Below, in pieces: positions 36,005 through 45,169 of a stretch of DNA of 64,000 nt. The notes beneath the pieces were generated by a model. It made no database searches. It was not told where the DNA came from and was given only the letters and a program-made list of their open reading frames with translations. The first letter of the stretch is position 1, and the number at the start of each line of letters is the position of its first letter. This DNA comes from CAZNPU01 sp964575335. Lineage in GTDB: Bacteria; Planctomycetota; Phycisphaerae; Phycisphaerales; SM1A02. The position numbers and the translations under genes were made by a program. The stretch lies in contig CAZNPU010000003.1 of the NCBI GenBank assembly GCA_964575335.1, forward strand, positions 186,001 through 250,000, in the 5' to 3' direction.

Positions 36005-36754
36005 ATGGAGATCGCATGGCTTACATCTGCAGCATTGAGCGCCGGCGCAGCGATTGCGGTTGCCCAGGCGGCAACGGTTGCGCCCGCAGTGTTGGTCAAG
36101 CGGTCGCATCTGAATATCCTTCGCCAGCGGTGCCGGGGCAAGCTTGCGCTGACGTATGACGATGGCCCGGGTCCGCTGCTCACGCCGCCGCTGATGAATC
36201 TTTTGGATCGCTTTCACGCCCGGGCGACGTTTTTTCTGGTTGGATTCCGCGCCCAACGCTGGCCGGAGATGTGCGATCTGATCGAGCGACATGGGCACGA
36301 GCTTGGCTGTCACACGAAGATGCACAAACGTCCTTGGCGCGTTACGCCGTGGCGAGCGGTGCGCGATATGGAGGAAGGTTACGAATCGCTGTCAGAGTGG
36401 ATTGAGCCTGATGCGTCGTTTCGTCCGCCATTCGGCAAGCTCACCACGTGGACGTGGCTGGCCTCACGCCGCCGCAGCGCGCCGTTGAGCTTCTGGACAC
36501 TCGACGGCGGCGACACGTACGACACGCTGCCCGATCCGGCGCCCATCGTGCAGCACATGATCGACGACGGCGGCGCCGTTGTGCTGCTGCACAGTCACGA
36601 CCGTGGCGATGATCGCCATCGCTATGTGCTGAATATCACCGAACAGTTGCTGACTGCAGCGCGTACGCACGGGTTGCAGACCTGTACGATGTCTGAATTG
36701 CTGAACGCAGAGCCTGAGCACGACAAGGGAGCGTCAAACGATGTCGACGGTTGA
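36005..36754 (+). CDS. Polysaccharide deacetylase (NodB domain)
   Basis: Metal-dependent carbohydrate esterase family 4 protein that removes N- or O-acetyl groups. All NodB motifs are visible: catalytic base and metal Asp in LTYDDGPG, metal His pair in GCHTKMH, the arginine motif FRPPFGK, LDGGDTYD and the catalytic His region VLLHSHDR. An N-terminal hydrophobic segment (IAWLTSAALSAGAAIAVAQ) suggests a membrane anchor or signal, so the active domain is likely outside the cytoplasm. The ATG at 36005 is preferred over the GTG at 35981, because it begins directly at the hydrophobic segment. The 3' end overlaps the next gene by 14 bases. Confidence 0.9.
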   Translation: MEIAWLTSAALSAGAAIAVAQAATVAPAVLVKRSHLNILRQRCRGKLALTYDDGPGPLLTPPLMNLLDRFHARATFFLVGFRAQRWPEMCDLIERHGHELGCHTKMHKRPWRVTPWRAVRDMEEGYESLSEWIEPDASFRPPFGKLTTWTWLASRRRSAPLSFWTLDGGDTYDTLPDPAPIVQHMIDDGGAVVLLHSHDRGDDRHRYVLNITEQLLTAARTHGLQTCTMSELLNAEPEHDKGASNDVDG

Positions 36755-37754
36755 TTATCGCATCAGCGAAGTTGATCCGGCGTCGTGGGATGCGCTGGTC
36801 GGACAGTTCGAAGACCGCACGATCTTTCATACGCTGCCGTGGCTGGAAACCATTCGCGCTGCGCATGGCGTGAAGATTGTACTTACGCAGGCGCAGGTGA
36901 ACGACCGCTGCGTTGCCATCTGGCCCTATCTGGAACTGCGCAAAGGCCCGTTTCGCGTGATCGGTTCGCCCTTGCCGGGATGGAGCACGGCGTATATGGG
37001 GCCGCTGTTTGATCACAAGGCGGATATTCCGGCAGTGCTGCGGGCGTTTCTGGAACATCGGCTGTTTCGCCGCTATGCGTTCTTTGCCTGCAAATCGATC
37101 AATCGTTCGCATCCGGTTGACCTGGGGGCCTTCGGTTTCAAGCCGCGCATGCTGTTCGACACGTACATGGTCGATCTGACATTGCCGGAGGAAACGCTCT
37201 GGTCGAATCTCAAAAGCGAGTGCCGCACGCGCATTCGCAAGGCCGGCAAGCTGAATATGGAGGTGCGGTGGGAGACCAATGTGGCCGATTTCATCGATGA
37301 CTTTTGGCAGATGAGCCTGGAAACCTTTGCCAAAGCGCGCATCGCGCCGACGCATACCAGAACATTCGCTGTCGAAGTGTGGAAGCGTCTGTCGGCAGTT
37401 GACCGCATCAAGGCCGTATCGGCATGGCATGAGGGCCAGCGCACCGCCATGCTGGTGCTGCCGTTTGATGATCGCCGCATGTATTACTGGGGCGGCGCAT
37501 CGTTCGACGCCTTCCGCAGTCTGCCCAGCCACAACCTGCTGCACTGGGAGGCAATCCGCAACGCCAAAGCCATGGGGCTTCAGGAATACGATTTCATTTC
37601 GACTTCCGGCGGACCGGGACGATTCAAAAAGACGTTCGGACCAACGGAAGTCGCAATGGCCACGCATTGGGAGCGCAGTTCATCACGGTTGATGGCAATG
37701 CTGAAAAACCGGTATGAAAGCTATCTGCGGAAACGCCGCCGCGTGAACGCCTGA
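36741..37754 (+). CDS. FemAB/GNAT-like acyltransferase
   Basis: The 337-residue protein has the double-GNAT layout of FemAB/CelD-like proteins. Visible parts are SWDALVGQFEDRTIFHTLPWLETIRAAHG near the start, an ECRTRIRKAGKLNMEV helix (like the N-[K/R]-R-x-IRKA segment of FemAB-type proteins), and FDDRRMYYWGGASFDAFRSLPSHNLLHWEAIRNAKAMG with YDFISTSGGPGRFKKTFG at the end. Members transfer amino acids or acyl groups to peptidoglycan or exopolysaccharides. In this setting it probably modifies the cluster's glycan. AAGGGAG lies about 10 bases before the ATG. Confidence 0.8.
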   Translation: MSTVDYRISEVDPASWDALVGQFEDRTIFHTLPWLETIRAAHGVKIVLTQAQVNDRCVAIWPYLELRKGPFRVIGSPLPGWSTAYMGPLFDHKADIPAVLRAFLEHRLFRRYAFFACKSINRSHPVDLGAFGFKPRMLFDTYMVDLTLPEETLWSNLKSECRTRIRKAGKLNMEVRWETNVADFIDDFWQMSLETFAKARIAPTHTRTFAVEVWKRLSAVDRIKAVSAWHEGQRTAMLVLPFDDRRMYYWGGASFDAFRSLPSHNLLHWEAIRNAKAMGLQEYDFISTSGGPGRFKKTFGPTEVAMATHWERSSSRLMAMLKNRYESYLRKRRRVNA

Positions 37755-38010
37755 AATGCGTCGCGCCGAGGCGATTGGACGGAGCGTCACGCCCGCCGCC
37801 GCTTCACGCCATTGTGTCGCGGGTCGATTGGAACGTGTAGCTGAAGGCAGGAGATTAGCGTGTGCTTCTGGTGGGGGCAAAGGCAAAATGATCTATCCTT
37901 AGGCTTTACGAACATTTCATCCAACCCACGTGCCAGAAGCGGGTAATACCGTTGAAAACCGGCACAACCCCATGCCTCATGACATCGTCACGCGTAGCCG
38001 ATAAACCACT

Positions 38011-39411
38011 GTGACCGTATTGGTTCCCATCTCGCTTTACGGCTGGGTATTTCTCGTTCCAGCCCTGTTCGCTGTGCTGCCGGCTCGCCGAGCAGCGTTG
38101 GCGGCGTATCTTGGCGCGTGGATGTTCCTGCCTTATGCATCCATTCCATTCAGCGGGATACCGGACCTGGACAAGGTAACCGCCACCGGCTACGGCGTGG
38201 TGCTGGGCGTGCTGATGTTCGATGCCGGGCGGATCATGCAGTACCGCTTCAGTTGGATCGATTTGCCCATCATCGTGTGGTGCCTATCGCCGATGGCGTC
38301 CTCACTGAGCAACGGGCTTGGTGCGTATGACGGGTTTTCCGGCATTTTCGGAGCGGTGGTCACCTGGGGCATTCCGTACTTCATCGGGCGGCTGTATTTC
38401 AACGAGCCTGCAGCGGTGCGTGAATTGGCGATCTGGATTCTGGTCGGCGGACTGATTTACGTGCCCCTGTGCCTGTGGGAAATCCGCATGAGTCCGCAGC
38501 TTCACCGCATGCTGTACGGTTTTCACCCTACGCCGTTTGAAATGACGATCCGGTTCGGCGGCTACCGGCCGATGGTGTTCATGCAGCACGGCTTGATGGT
38601 GGGCATGTGGATGACGGCAACCACGCTGGTGGCGTTCTGGTTGTGGTGGACCGGCGCGTTGCGACACCTGTTTCGGGTTCCGATGTGGCTCATCGTGGGC
38701 GGCATGGTTGTCACGTGCATCTTGTGCAAATCGACCGGTGCGATCCTGCTGCTTTTTATGGGCATGGGGCTTTTGCTTCTGAATCAACGCCTTCGAAGCA
38801 CTGCCTTGCTGGTGCTGGCGGTGTCGATTGCACCCGCGTACATGGCGGTTCGCGCCTATGGGATGTGGGATGGACAGCAACTGGTCGAATTGGCGGAGCT
38901 TATCGACGAAGATCGGGCCAGTTCGCTCAGCGGCCGACTGTACAACGAAGACTTGCTGCTTGAGAAAGCCGCCCTAAAGCCGATCTTTGGCTGGGGTTCG
39001 TGGGGGCGCTGGCGCGTGTATGACGAGGTCACCGGCAAGGACATCACCGTTTCCGACGGCATGTGGGTGATCGTGCGCGGCGAGCGGGGGCTGGTTGGCC
39101 TGGTTTCCATCACGTTTTTGCTGCTGTTGCCGTTTTTGTTGTTGTTGCGGCGTTGCCCGGCCCGGCAGTGGTCGCATCCGATGGTCGCCGCTCCTGCCGC
39201 ACTGGCGATGCTGCTGATGCTGTATTCAATCGACAACCTGCTCAACGCGATGCTGAATCCGATTTTTGTCATCGGGGCCGGTGCGTTGTCGGGTTTTTAT
39301 CTGATGTACCCGGCATGGGTGCGCCATGTCCACTACCTGCAGATGGCAGCCGCTCAGGCCATGCAGGCGGCACCTGCGCTGCGAGGGCAGCCGGCGCCGG
39401 CGACGTCCTAA
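38011..39411 (+). CDS. O-antigen polymerase/ligase-like membrane protein (Wzy/WaaL type)
   Basis: The 466-residue protein has about 11-12 membrane segments and one large non-membrane loop in its second half (about 280-350, from YGMWDGQQLVEL to GKDITVSDGMWVIVRGERGLVG). Ending in GWGSWGRWRVY and SDGMWVIVRGERG, this loop recalls O-antigen ligase and polymerase proteins. These link glycan repeat units or attach them to a lipid carrier in the periplasm. Sequence similarity in this family is weak, so the call rests on topology and context. The GTG start has no clear ribosome site. The 256 bases upstream hold no obvious promoter. Confidence 0.7.
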   Translation: MTVLVPISLYGWVFLVPALFAVLPARRAALAAYLGAWMFLPYASIPFSGIPDLDKVTATGYGVVLGVLMFDAGRIMQYRFSWIDLPIIVWCLSPMASSLSNGLGAYDGFSGIFGAVVTWGIPYFIGRLYFNEPAAVRELAIWILVGGLIYVPLCLWEIRMSPQLHRMLYGFHPTPFEMTIRFGGYRPMVFMQHGLMVGMWMTATTLVAFWLWWTGALRHLFRVPMWLIVGGMVVTCILCKSTGAILLLFMGMGLLLLNQRLRSTALLVLAVSIAPAYMAVRAYGMWDGQQLVELAELIDEDRASSLSGRLYNEDLLLEKAALKPIFGWGSWGRWRVYDEVTGKDITVSDGMWVIVRGERGLVGLVSITFLLLLPFLLLLRRCPARQWSHPMVAAPAALAMLLMLYSIDNLLNAMLNPIFVIGAGALSGFYLMYPAWVRHVHYLQMAAAQAMQAAPALRGQPAPATS

Positions 39412-39489
39412 GATGGAGGCACGTTTGCGGCGCACGCTGTTGTTGTGGAATGAGAAGGATGTCAGGCTTCGTAACGAGGATTGGTTCTG

Positions 39490-40728
39490 GTGGATCGTGA
39501 AACGCTGGTCATTTTGCCTGCCCTGCCCGCGAAAGCCGGCGATAACGGTTCATTCGTGCTGACGCGAAAGTTCCTCGATGGCGTCATGGAGTACGTGCGT
39601 GACTGGCCCGGGCCAGTGACGGTGGCAATGGAGCGCGTCACGAAAGCCGACAGCAATCTCGATCACATCCAGGTGATGCCGGAAGATGTGCCGTTTGAAT
39701 TGCGCTGGATCGATTGGCGCAATGGCGTTGGCGCAGCGCGGGAACTGCTAGCCAACGCGCGCGTCGCGCTGGTGAGCCTTGTGGACAAGCACACCAGGAT
39801 CTCGCAGCTTGCCGCCACGCTTGGCCGGCCGGTGGTGTATATCAGCGAGTACAGCGTCACAACGCGGCGTCAGATCATTCGCGCGGAAACCCGCAATCCC
39901 ATTCTCCGCTGGCGAAGAGAGCGCTGGACGCTCGCGCTCGAGCGCCGGTATGAGCAGGCGGTGAGGCTGGCTGCGGGCGTTCAGTGCAACGGCACGCCGA
40001 CCTATCACGCCTATCGCGCTCTCAATCCCTCCACGCTGCTGTATTTTGACACGCGCGTGCGCGCATCGCAGTTGGCCTCGATCGACACGCTTGAAGCCCG
40101 AACCAGGGAACTGCTTGAAGGCGGGCCGCTGCGCCTGGCATTCTCCGGTCGATTGATCGCCATGAAAGGGGTTGACCACCTGCCGCGCGTCGCTGCGGAA
40201 CTCAAGCGATTGAACGTGCCGTTTTCAATGGATATCTGCGGCGGCGGCGTGCTGGAGCGGCGGCTGCGAAAGGACATTCGACGCCTGGGGCTTGAGTCTG
40301 AAGTGCGGCTGCGCGGCGTGCTTGATTTTCAGCGAGAACTGATGCCATTTGTTGCGCGCCATGTCGATCTTTTTGTCTGCTGTCACCGCCAGGGCGATCC
40401 GGCATGCACCTATCTGGAAACCATGTCCTGCGGCACGCCGATTGTGGGCTATGACAACGAGGCGTTTCACGGGCTGGTCAGCGCCAGCGGTGTGGGGTGG
40501 CTGACGCCCATGGACAAGCCCGAGCAGCTTGCTGCGCGAATTGCAGAACTCAATCGCTCGCGGCAGGAACTGGCAGATGCTGCGACTGCATCACTGGCGT
40601 TTGCTTCTCGGCATACGTTCGAGAAGACCATGCGCATGCGCGTTGACCACATGATTGCCTGTGCCGAAGCCAGCGAAGGCGTCGCCTCAGGCGCTGCGTC
40701 GGCAGCGGAGGTGCGCGCATCATGCTGA
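39490..40728 (+). CDS. Glycosyltransferase family 4 protein
   Basis: GT-B transferase of about 412 residues. The donor-binding half shows LRLAFSGRLIAMKGVDHLPRVAAEL, FSMDICGGGVLERRLRKDI, VRLRGVLDFQRELMPFV and CTYLETMSCGTPIVGYDNEAF, the last holding the EX7E-equivalent. The GTG at 39490 has AGGA 9 bases upstream and is preferred over the TTG at 39481. The 3' end overlaps the next gene by 7 bases, so the two are probably coupled. The sugar is unknown. Confidence 0.85.
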   Translation: MDRETLVILPALPAKAGDNGSFVLTRKFLDGVMEYVRDWPGPVTVAMERVTKADSNLDHIQVMPEDVPFELRWIDWRNGVGAARELLANARVALVSLVDKHTRISQLAATLGRPVVYISEYSVTTRRQIIRAETRNPILRWRRERWTLALERRYEQAVRLAAGVQCNGTPTYHAYRALNPSTLLYFDTRVRASQLASIDTLEARTRELLEGGPLRLAFSGRLIAMKGVDHLPRVAAELKRLNVPFSMDICGGGVLERRLRKDIRRLGLESEVRLRGVLDFQRELMPFVARHVDLFVCCHRQGDPACTYLETMSCGTPIVGYDNEAFHGLVSASGVGWLTPMDKPEQLAARIAELNRSRQELADAATASLAFASRHTFEKTMRMRVDHMIACAEASEGVASGAASAAEVRASC

Positions 40729-41696
40729 AGCTCTGCGTTGTGGTGCTGAATTATCGTCGCGCTGCGTTGACGATTGACTGCCTGGCGACGCTTGAGCCTG
40801 AAATCGCCGGCCGCAGTGATCGGCGTGCCGTTGTCATCGACAATGGTTCGGATGACAATTCCGCCGACCTGATCGAGCAGGCAATTCAACAGCGCAACTG
40901 GTCAAGCTGGCTCACGTTCGTGCGCTCGCCGATCAACCGCGGCTTTGCCGGCGGCAACAACATTGGTTTCCGAACGCATGAAGCCGAGTATTACATGCTG
41001 CTCAACAGCGATGCGCGTGTGACGCCATGTGCGATCACCACGATGCTTGAGGCGATGGATCAGCATCCTGATGTCGGCGCAATGGGGCCGCGTTTGCAGG
41101 GGCCTGACGGTGAGCCGCAGATAAGCTGCTTTCGCTACCGCACGCCGATCACTGAAATGCTGGATGCTGCGGGCACAGGTCCGATCGACCGCCTGTTCAA
41201 GTCGCAACTTGTGGCGATCGGCGTGTTTGATGAACCAATGGAGCCGCAATGGCTCAGCTTTGCGTGCATCATGATCCGCGGCAAAGTGATTCAACAGATC
41301 GGCCCGATGGATGAGAACTACTTCATGTATTTCGAAGACATCGATTACTCGCGGCAGATCCGCAAGGCTGGCTGGCGCATCCTCCACTGGCCCCAGGCGA
41401 AGGTGGTGCATTTGCGTGGCGGCAGCTCGTCGGTGAAATCAGCAATGAAAGCCAAGAAGCGCGTGCCCAGGTATTACTACGAGTCGCGCAGTCGCTACTT
41501 TGCCAAGTTCTATGGCGGCACCGTGGGGTTGTGGATGACCAATATGATGTGGCTGCTGGGGCGATCGATCTCGCTGGCGCGCGAGCTGGTGGGCAACAAA
41601 AAGCGCAGCGTGTGCAAACTGGAGGCGTTTGACAACTGGACCAACTGGCTGTGCCCGATGCGGCCGCCGCAGCCGCAGAAAGGCGGAGAATTGTGA
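40722..41696 (+). CDS. Glycosyltransferase family 2 protein (rhamnosyltransferase-like)
   Basis: GT-A fold transferase of 324 residues like WbbL-type enzymes. It opens with LCVVVLNYRRAALTIDCLATL, has the nucleotide-binding VVIDNGSDDNSADL, the PINRGFAGGNNIGFR loop and the metal-binding LLNSDARV (DXD-like). Further on come IGPMDENYFMYFEDIDYSRQIRKAGW, with the catalytic ED pair. It lacks long membrane segments. GGAGGT lies 9 bases before the ATG, inside the preceding gene. Confidence 0.9.
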   Translation: MLKLCVVVLNYRRAALTIDCLATLEPEIAGRSDRRAVVIDNGSDDNSADLIEQAIQQRNWSSWLTFVRSPINRGFAGGNNIGFRTHEAEYYMLLNSDARVTPCAITTMLEAMDQHPDVGAMGPRLQGPDGEPQISCFRYRTPITEMLDAAGTGPIDRLFKSQLVAIGVFDEPMEPQWLSFACIMIRGKVIQQIGPMDENYFMYFEDIDYSRQIRKAGWRILHWPQAKVVHLRGGSSSVKSAMKAKKRVPRYYYESRSRYFAKFYGGTVGLWMTNMMWLLGRSISLARELVGNKKRSVCKLEAFDNWTNWLCPMRPPQPQKGGEL

Positions 41697-42586
41697 TGCG
41701 TCTGCCTGATTTCATCATCATCGGTGCGATGAAATGTGCAACCAGCACGCTGCACGAGCAACTCGCACAGCAGCCGGGCATTGTGATGTCCACGCCGAAA
41801 GAGCCGTACTTTTTCAGCAATGATGAAGTGTGGCAGCGCGGCATGGCGTGGTATGCATCGCTTTTCGAACATGCCTCCGAAGACGCGTTGTGCGGCGAAT
41901 CGAGCACGCATTACACCAAGCTGCCAACCTATCCGCACACCGTCGCCCGCATGCGCGAGCATCTGCCGCCGGATGTGAAATTCATCTATATCATGCGGCA
42001 TCCGATCGATCGTCTGGTGTCGCAATACATTCACGAATGGACCGAATGCGTCATTTCAACGCCGATTGATGAAGCCATTGACCTGCATCCTGAGCTGATC
42101 GAATACAGCCGGTATGCCATGCAGCTTGAGCCGTATTTTGAAGCGTTTGGACGTGAGCGCGTGCTGCCGGTGTTTTTCGATCGCCTGGCCAGTCATCCGC
42201 AAGATGAGCTGGAACGCATCTGCCGGTTCATCGGGTATCGTGGTCGGCCAAGATGGGATGAAACATTGAGCGAGCAGAATGTTTCCAGCCAGCGGTTGCG
42301 CAAGAGCGCGTGGCGCGACTTTCTTGTGGATTTGCCCGGCCTGCGAACGGTGCGGCGAACCTTGGTGCCGCAGGCGGTTCGTGATCGCATCAAGCAGTTC
42401 TGGAGCATGAAAGAGCGTCCGCAGCTTTCGCCGGAGAATCTCAGGCGGCTGGAAGCGACGTTTGACGCAGATCTGGCAAGACTTGGCCGATGGCTTGACC
42501 TGGAGCTGCGCTGTGAGAACTTCAAGGCGATAGCGCGTGAGACGGCGCCACAGTGGCGCGATGCAACGGGAATCACTGCAGCATGA
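41696..42586 (+). CDS. Sulfotransferase family protein
   Basis: PAPS-dependent sulfotransferase of about 296 residues. The 5'-phosphosulfate loop is IIGAMKCATSTLHEQL and the 3'-phosphate site is MRHPIDRLVSQYIHEW, both standard in the family. There is no signal peptide, so it acts in the cytoplasm, probably on a lipid-linked sugar or nascent glycan. The ATG at 41696 overlaps the stop of the GT2 gene (TGATG); the frame is open further upstream but inside that gene. Its place between two transferases suggests a sulfated surface glycan. PAPS-forming genes are not in the window. Confidence 0.88.
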   Translation: MRLPDFIIIGAMKCATSTLHEQLAQQPGIVMSTPKEPYFFSNDEVWQRGMAWYASLFEHASEDALCGESSTHYTKLPTYPHTVARMREHLPPDVKFIYIMRHPIDRLVSQYIHEWTECVISTPIDEAIDLHPELIEYSRYAMQLEPYFEAFGRERVLPVFFDRLASHPQDELERICRFIGYRGRPRWDETLSEQNVSSQRLRKSAWRDFLVDLPGLRTVRRTLVPQAVRDRIKQFWSMKERPQLSPENLRRLEATFDADLARLGRWLDLELRCENFKAIARETAPQWRDATGITAA

Positions 42587-43632
42587 CCAGCGTCAACGGA
42601 CAACTCGGCGTGGTGGTCATCGGCCGCAACGAGGGCGAGCGGCTGCGCGCCTGTCTGCAGTCGGTCATGTCACGGGCGTCGCTGGTTGTGTACGTTGATT
42701 CCGGCTCAACCGACGGCAGCGTCGCACTGGCGCGATCGATGGGCGCTGAGGTGGTGGAGCTTGATTTGCAGTTGCCGTTTACTGCAGCACGGGCGAGAAA
42801 CGCCGGCGCTGCGAAACTGCTGGAACGCTTGCCGAACATCGAGTTCATCCAGGTTGTGGATGGCGATTGTGAAATTGTCGACGGCTGGCTTGAGCGTGCT
42901 ATTGCGGAAATGCGATCGCATGAGAAGGCAGCGGTCGTGTGCGGCAGGCGGCGTGAGCGGAATCCGGAGGCGTCCATTTACAACCGGCTGTGTGATCTGG
43001 AGTGGAACACGCCTGTTGGCGAAGCGGATTCGTGCGGCGGTGATGCGCTGATTCGCACTTCAGCGTTTCGGGAGGTCGGCGGTTACGATGAATCAATCAT
43101 CGCAGGTGAAGAACCGGAGATGTGTCTGCGGATGCGCATCGCCGGCTGGACGGTGCGCCGCATTGATCACGAAATGACGCTGCACGATGCGCAGATGACG
43201 CGGTTTGGGCAATGGTGGAAGCGAACGGTGCGCAGCGGGCATGCGTATGCTGAGGGCTGCGCGATGCACGGCAAAGCGCATGGCCACTTCGTGCATCAGG
43301 TGCGGTCGATTGTTCTCTGGGCGCTGCTGCTGCCGCTTGTTGCGATTGGGCTGGCATGGATGACATGGGGCGCAAGCCTACTTTTGCTTGGCGCATACGG
43401 CCTGCTCTGGTATCGCGTGCGAAAGCATCGACTGGCGCATGGCGATTCGCCGGCTGACGCATCGATGTACGCTTTTTACTGCGTGCTTGGCAAGTTCGCT
43501 CAACTGATCGGCGTGGGGCAATACTGGTTCAATCGATTGCGCGGCAAGCGCACGCGCATTATTGAATATAAAGGTGCGGGCAATACGGTCTCTTCGGCGC
43601 ATGGCCCTGTTGCGGAGGCGCAGAATCCATGA
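42583..43632 (+). CDS. Glycosyltransferase family 2 protein with C-terminal membrane segments
   Basis: GT-A transferase of about 349 residues: LGVVVIGRNEGERLRACLQSVM, VVYVDSGSTDGSVALARSMG, the DXD-like VDGDCEIVDGW and CGGDALIRTSAFREVGGYDESIIAGEEPEMCLRMR. Two membrane helices follow near 250-285 (VLWALLLPLVAIGLAWM and SLLLLGAYGLLW). The ATG at 42583 overlaps the sulfotransferase stop (ATGA). This form, with a membrane end, is common in exopolysaccharide clusters. The sugar is unknown. Confidence 0.88.
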   Translation: MTSVNGQLGVVVIGRNEGERLRACLQSVMSRASLVVYVDSGSTDGSVALARSMGAEVVELDLQLPFTAARARNAGAAKLLERLPNIEFIQVVDGDCEIVDGWLERAIAEMRSHEKAAVVCGRRRERNPEASIYNRLCDLEWNTPVGEADSCGGDALIRTSAFREVGGYDESIIAGEEPEMCLRMRIAGWTVRRIDHEMTLHDAQMTRFGQWWKRTVRSGHAYAEGCAMHGKAHGHFVHQVRSIVLWALLLPLVAIGLAWMTWGASLLLLGAYGLLWYRVRKHRLAHGDSPADASMYAFYCVLGKFAQLIGVGQYWFNRLRGKRTRIIEYKGAGNTVSSAHGPVAEAQNP

Positions 43633-44939
43633 GTGCGCCGCACACGCTGTCATCGCCGCCGTCGTGTTCGTCAAACCCGCAGCCCGCAGCACAGGAGCCG
43701 GTTGCAGCAACGCGGCGTCTTCGCCTGGCGTATCTCACAACCGAATATCCCAAGGTAAGTCACACGTTTATTCGGCGAGAGATTGTGGAACTGGAGCGAC
43801 GGGGCCATCACGTGATGCGCCTGGCCATTCGCGACAGTGGTGGAGCCGTGGCCGATGCGGCTGATGCGCAGGAAGCCGAACGAACGTTTCACGTTCTTTC
43901 GCAGCCGAAGTGGAAGTTTCTCCTCGCCGTCGCAGCTGTCAAGCTCAGACGGCCGGTGCGATGGGTTCGCGCGTTGTGCATGACGTTGCAGATGAATCGC
44001 GCCAGCAATCGCGGGCTGGTGCGGCACCTGGCGTATCTTGTTGAAGCTGCGCTGCTGCTGCGCGTGCTTGAGCGAGAAAAGATCCAGCACGTTCACGTTC
44101 ACTTCGGCACGAATGCTGCTGCAGTGGCGCGGCTGGTGCGTTGTCTTGGCGGTCCTTCATACAGCATGACCGTTCATGGGCCGGGCGAGTTCGATTCGCC
44201 GGTCGGATTCAGCCTTGGCGCAAAAACGGTTGACGCAGCGTTTGTGATCGCGATTACCGACTACTGTGCCGCGCAGCTTCGCCGATGGGTTCCCTATGAG
44301 CACTGGCGCAAGATTCACATCGTGCGCTGTTCGGTGGGCGAGCAGTTTTTTATGGAAGATTCGCCCATCGACCCGAACTCGCGCACGCTGGTGTGCATCG
44401 GCCGATTGACGCCGCAGAAAGGCCAGTTGCTGCTGGTCGATGCGATCAAGCGGCTGGCGGATGAGGGGGTTGATGCGAAGCTGGTGCTGGCGGGGGATGG
44501 CGAGATGCGTTCGGAAATTGAGCGGCGGATCATGCAGGCAGGCGTGCAGGACCGCGTGCAGATTACCGGCTGGGTGGATGAGGCTGCTGTCCGCCAGCAT
44601 TTGCATGCCGCAAGAGCGCTGGTGATGGCCAGTTTTGCTGAGGGGCTTCCGGTGGTGATTATGGAAGCGATGGCGATGGGCAGGCCGGTGATTGCCACCA
44701 CCATTGCGGGCATTCCCGAATTGGTTCGGGCAGGCGAAAATGGCTGGTTGGTGACCGCGGGCAACATTGATGAATTGACCGATGCGATGCGAGATGCGCT
44801 GCAGGCCTCGGCTGAGCGGCTTGCGGCAATGGGACAGGCAGGACGGCAGCGGGTGCGGGAGCGACACCTCACTTCAACCGAAACCGCACGTCTGGAGGGT
44901 ATTCTTCAGTCCTATTTGCATGAATCAGCTGGGAATTGA
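43629..44939 (+). CDS. Glycosyltransferase family 4 protein (colanic acid/EPS type)
   Basis: GT-B transferase of 436 residues similar to colanic-acid WcaL/ExoC-type enzymes. The acceptor half has YLTTEYPKVSHTFIRREIVELERRGH and HVHVHFGTNAAAVARL, with SMTVHGPGEFDSP. The donor half has CIGRLTPQKGQLLLVDAI, LVLAGDGEMRSEIE, ITGWVDEAAVRQHL and MASFAEGLPVVIMEAMAMGRPVIAT with the EX7E pair. Start and preceding stop overlap (ATGA), and a GGAGG site lies 10 bases upstream. A Ser/Pro-rich 30-residue N-terminus precedes the fold. Confidence 0.9.
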   Translation: MSAPHTLSSPPSCSSNPQPAAQEPVAATRRLRLAYLTTEYPKVSHTFIRREIVELERRGHHVMRLAIRDSGGAVADAADAQEAERTFHVLSQPKWKFLLAVAAVKLRRPVRWVRALCMTLQMNRASNRGLVRHLAYLVEAALLLRVLEREKIQHVHVHFGTNAAAVARLVRCLGGPSYSMTVHGPGEFDSPVGFSLGAKTVDAAFVIAITDYCAAQLRRWVPYEHWRKIHIVRCSVGEQFFMEDSPIDPNSRTLVCIGRLTPQKGQLLLVDAIKRLADEGVDAKLVLAGDGEMRSEIERRIMQAGVQDRVQITGWVDEAAVRQHLHAARALVMASFAEGLPVVIMEAMAMGRPVIATTIAGIPELVRAGENGWLVTAGNIDELTDAMRDALQASAERLAAMGQAGRQRVRERHLTSTETARLEGILQSYLHESAGN

Positions 44940-45169
44940 GCATTTCAGCCGATTGGATGGCTGCAGGTTCGGTTGCCCGCCGTGGGGCGTTGTTCCGGAT
45001 TCGCGAGATATCCGGCGACTGCATGGGCAAACTGTCGTCTGCTGTGGTCGATAAGCCGATAATTTCCATATGGTGTCGAGCGGCGCTTCACGATGAAGCC
45101 TGCAAATGCCGACGATGAAAGAGGACATCGTGCTCGCCGCCATTTTCTGACATTTGCTCAAACAAAGCC